64,000 nt of DNA from Mya arenaria (Eukaryota > Mollusca > Bivalvia > Myida > Myidae): positions 9,155,117 to 9,219,116 of the forward strand of contig NC_069125.1 in the NCBI RefSeq assembly GCF_026914265.1, given 5' to 3'. The notes below the pieces were generated by a model. The model worked only from the letters and a program-made list of their open reading frames with translations. It made no database searches and was not told the DNA's origin. How positions within the stretch are numbered: position 1 is the stretch's first letter; each line of letters begins with the position of its first letter. A program made the translations under genes and the position numbers. Shown piece after piece: positions 61,480 through 64,000 of this stretch.

Positions 61480-61677
61480 TTAAGTCACTCTCGTTGGCAC
61501 GATGTTGCGCGAGAGTTTGGTCTTGTGTTGTGGGGGAAACCTGAGTACCTGAAGAAAACCCACTTGTCCGGCTTGGTGACCACCAACCAAACTCACATGC
61601 GGCCAGGCCGGGCATCGAACTCGGGTCGCCTTGGTGAGAAGCGAGTGCGCTAGCCACTGCGCTAACCGGACAACCGG
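61480..61677 (-). mobile_element. tRNA-derived SINE with Nin-like core
   Basis: On the minus strand: a tRNA head with A box tagcgcagtgg (61,664-61,654) and B box gttcgatgcc (61,620-61,611), then a core with ggtggtcaccaagccggac, gtgggttttcttcaggtact and ggtttcccccaca. The core matches my recollection of the deeply conserved Nin domain of metazoan SINEs. Both RNA polymerase III boxes are intact, so this is the best-preserved SINE in the window. Short frames across it are not genes. Confidence 0.75.
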
Positions 61678-62389
61678 GATTCAGGGTTTTAGTGCGCAGT
61701 TGACAAATTAACTCCAACCCAACAGTGATTGCCCTTACCTGTCAGGTAAGGGTAATCCGACACTTGCTTAAAGGTAGTTAAGCATATGTATAAATAAAAA
61801 GTTAACATTAAATTAGCTTATTATTAATCATAATGTAATGCTTTTTTAGATTCAGGCAGACATAAGTTAAAACGTTAACATAATTATTTTTTATAACATC
61901 GGGACTTTGTTACAACTTGGAAAGAAAGCTTCTATTTTGAAACTCAAAGTCAGCTGGGAGTCGAATGTTAATGGTCCCTGTTCCAGGTGTTAGGTAAACA
62001 AAATATACATTATTTTCCTTATGAAACAGAAAAAAAACTACCACATATGTTTAGTATTGTTTTGTTTACTTCTTTTCTCCATGATAAATAATGAGTTTTA
62101 TGCAATGATAATAATTATTCATTATTAATTTAATAGTCATATTGTTTCTTGGCAGTGTATTTATATGCAAAGTATATACAATGCAATACTGTTGTCGCAA
62201 GCAAAATGTAGGTTTATAATTTAAATGATCATATAAACAGGGTTAGATTTTCAATAAGGGTATTGCTCCCATTTGTCCAAGTTTTGTAAGAGAATTTTAA
62301 TTTAAAAAAAATATTTTTAATAAAAAATGTATAACATAGTGGTAAAACAATGATATACAGTAATAAATGAATAAATGAATTTCATTTCA
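61678..62389. other. Intergenic, no gene seen
   Basis: AT-rich. A small palindrome-like cttacctgtcaggtaag is at 61,734-61,750. Confidence 0.4.
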
Positions 62390-62800
62390 ACCAAGTTCTT
62401 TCTTAGCAACCAATGACCTTCTTAGCAACAATTGTCTTTCTAAGAAACCACATTCATAGCAACCAATGACTTACTTTAAGCAACCAGTGACCTCCATGGA
62501 AACCTTGACTTTCATAGCGACCACTTTCTTCTTAAACAACTTATACCTTCCTTAGCATCCAACGACTTCCTTAGCAACTACTAACTTCCCTTGCAGCAAA
62601 ATACATTCATAGCAAAAATGACTTTCCCAGCAACCTATGACTACCATAGTTACAATTGACAACCTTTGCAAATACGTTCATTCATACTTACCAATCGACT
62701 CCTTAGCAACACCTATCTTTCTTAGCACTCCCTTTATTCATAGCAACTCATTATTTACTTCATTGTTAATGTCAATTTGCGAGAATCTAAGTTTCATTAC
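62390..62800. repeat. Degenerate tandem repeat (cttagcaaccaatgac-type)
   Basis: About 15 diverged units of 22-29 bp built on (c/t)(t/a)tagcaac followed by (c/t)a(a/g)tgac and a t/c-rich end. Spacing is irregular and units are eroded. Confidence 0.75.
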
Positions 62801-63264
62801 ATTTTTTATTCAACAACCTTGACTGTCACGTTTAAAAAGGCATGACCGCATTCAGCACTCTTAGTGCTTTGATATATGCATGTGTTTTAGGTTATGAAAC
62901 TCTAATGCAATACCATACATAAATTATAATGCTTTTTGCTTTGAAATATACTAAAACTGTGTACTTTGGTGATCATACATCAGACATGTAATTTAATTGG
63001 TATATCTGATATTACGTAACTATGAAGATTTGATCCAGGTCCTAAGTAACGAGGCTTTTACCATTTTCTATGCAGCTCGCAAACATTGTCAGCCTAAAAC
63101 TAGCCCATTTATCGTCCCTTGTGTTGGGAGCCTTTTTTTACAATGCTTAGAACACAGTTGTCAACTTGTCCCTAAATGAAGTCCTAACCCATCAGTGCTT
63201 TCAGCACTTCGATATTTAAATACCTTGACCGCGTATTGCTTGCTAATTGCAAATAATAGACCGA
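62801..63264. other. Intergenic, no gene seen
   Basis: Two similar short blocks, cattcagcactcttagtgctttgatat (62,850-62,876) and catcagtgctttcagcacttcgatat (63,190-63,215), each contain an agcact/agtgct hairpin. No gene. Confidence 0.4.
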
Positions 63265-63475
63265 ACAATCGATGATGATGATGACGATTATGATGATGAT
63301 GGTATGCTGCTTCATCTGCTGCTGCTGCTGACGATGATAATGATGCTGCTGTTGCTGCTGCCTATGCTGCTGCCTATGCTGCTGCTACTGCTGCCGCTGC
63401 CGCTGCTACTAATGATGATTATGATGATGATTATAATGATAATGATAATGAGGATAATGATGATGATGATGATAG
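63265..63475. repeat. Mixed trinucleotide microsatellite
   Basis: gatgat/gacgat tracts flank ctgctgctg and gccgctgcc tracts. A plus-strand frame through it (63,247-63,627) is low-complexity and not a gene. Confidence 0.9.
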
Positions 63476-64000
63476 TTTATCGCATTATCACCATAGTATT
63501 GTCGTATTATCGCGATTTCGTAATCGTACTGTCGCGTTTTCATAATCGCATTTTCATCATCGTCCTGTCGAGAATCACGTTTCAGATCAACACATTCATA
63601 GGCGCCGGCCCTAACGGCATTCCTTAGAAAGGATATAAAATGACAGTTTATCGTGACCTTATCCGATGCTCAAAGTTGAAAGTGGTGCTTCCTGCTTGAA
63701 CACAATGTTATGTCCGTCCAAGATAATACTTTCGGTTGGATTGAATAAAGTAAGAAATGTGTTATTATGTGATACCTGTCATAAGAGAAGCCATAAATGT
63801 CAAATGATAAGATCATTTGTCTGCAAATAACTTCCTGTTGTTGCAAAGCTCTATATATGGAAATCGCGACTGCACCTTAGAAAAACGAGTCTTGGAATAA
63901 TTAGAAGTTAATTGTCTAAAAGTCTATAGTCAACGAGACGAAATGAAAACAAACAACAGATAACGTATGACACATAACCAAGATAACGAAAATTGGAGTC
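63476..64000. other. Intergenic, window end
   Basis: 63,480-63,575 has short repeats of cg(t/c)a(t)t(t)(a/t)tc type (tatcgcattatcacc, ttcgtaatcg). No gene is supported. Confidence 0.4.

Noticed and set aside
63247..63627. 126-codon plus-strand frame
   Set aside because: Low-complexity D, L and M runs from the trinucleotide repeat.

Overview
This is eukaryotic, AT-rich, intron-containing and transposon-dense DNA. It is most likely from a marine or freshwater mollusc, probably a bivalve. The evidence is a spliced secreted ApeC-domain (apextrin-type) gene, a CR1/L2-like non-LTR retrotransposon, tRNA-derived SINEs (one with a Nin-like core), short TTAA/TA-flanked inverted-repeat elements (MITEs) and several minisatellites. 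The species cannot be named from the sequence alone. No prokaryotic features are present.

Layout. 1-6,606: a direct duplication (copies at 1-1,591 and 4,602-6,606) around a spacer that holds minus-strand coding-like remnants. 6,920-7,135: a pentanucleotide microsatellite. 7,147-12,540: a 27-bp minisatellite of about 200 units with a higher-order structure. 12,776-12,880: a possible minus-strand terminal exon. 14,351-15,232: an isolated LINE ORF1-like reading frame. 16,522-21,201: the only gene that can be fully reconstructed, five exons coding for a 239-residue secreted ApeC protein, with a TATA box and polyadenylation signal. 22,737-22,847: a minus-strand terminal exon, so an unidentified gene may converge on the ApeC gene. 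25,100-30,200: a frameshifted LINE on the minus strand with ORF1, ORF2 and a MITE nested between them.

33,712-56,130: an old tandem segmental duplication. Copy A (33,712-37,150 plus 47,092-47,975) is split by an insert of about 9.9 kb. Copy B (49,905-56,130) lacks that insert. The insert is a patchwork of mobile DNA: Helitron-like termini, nested MITEs with long G tracts, two 146-163-bp tandem repeats, tRNA-like SINE heads and at least one exon-like fragment. Between the copies lies a small phase-consistent two-exon candidate gene (48,584-48,900). 56,728-57,722: a 29-30-bp minisatellite. 57,780-63,970: intergenic DNA with MITE relics, a full SINE, a degenerate tandem repeat and a trinucleotide repeat tract.

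Only the ApeC gene and the LINE are recognised as protein families. Other exon calls rest on splice signals, open frames and amino-acid composition, and carry low confidence. The 560-1,073-codon open frames inside the minisatellite arise because 27 is a multiple of three and are not evidence of a gene.
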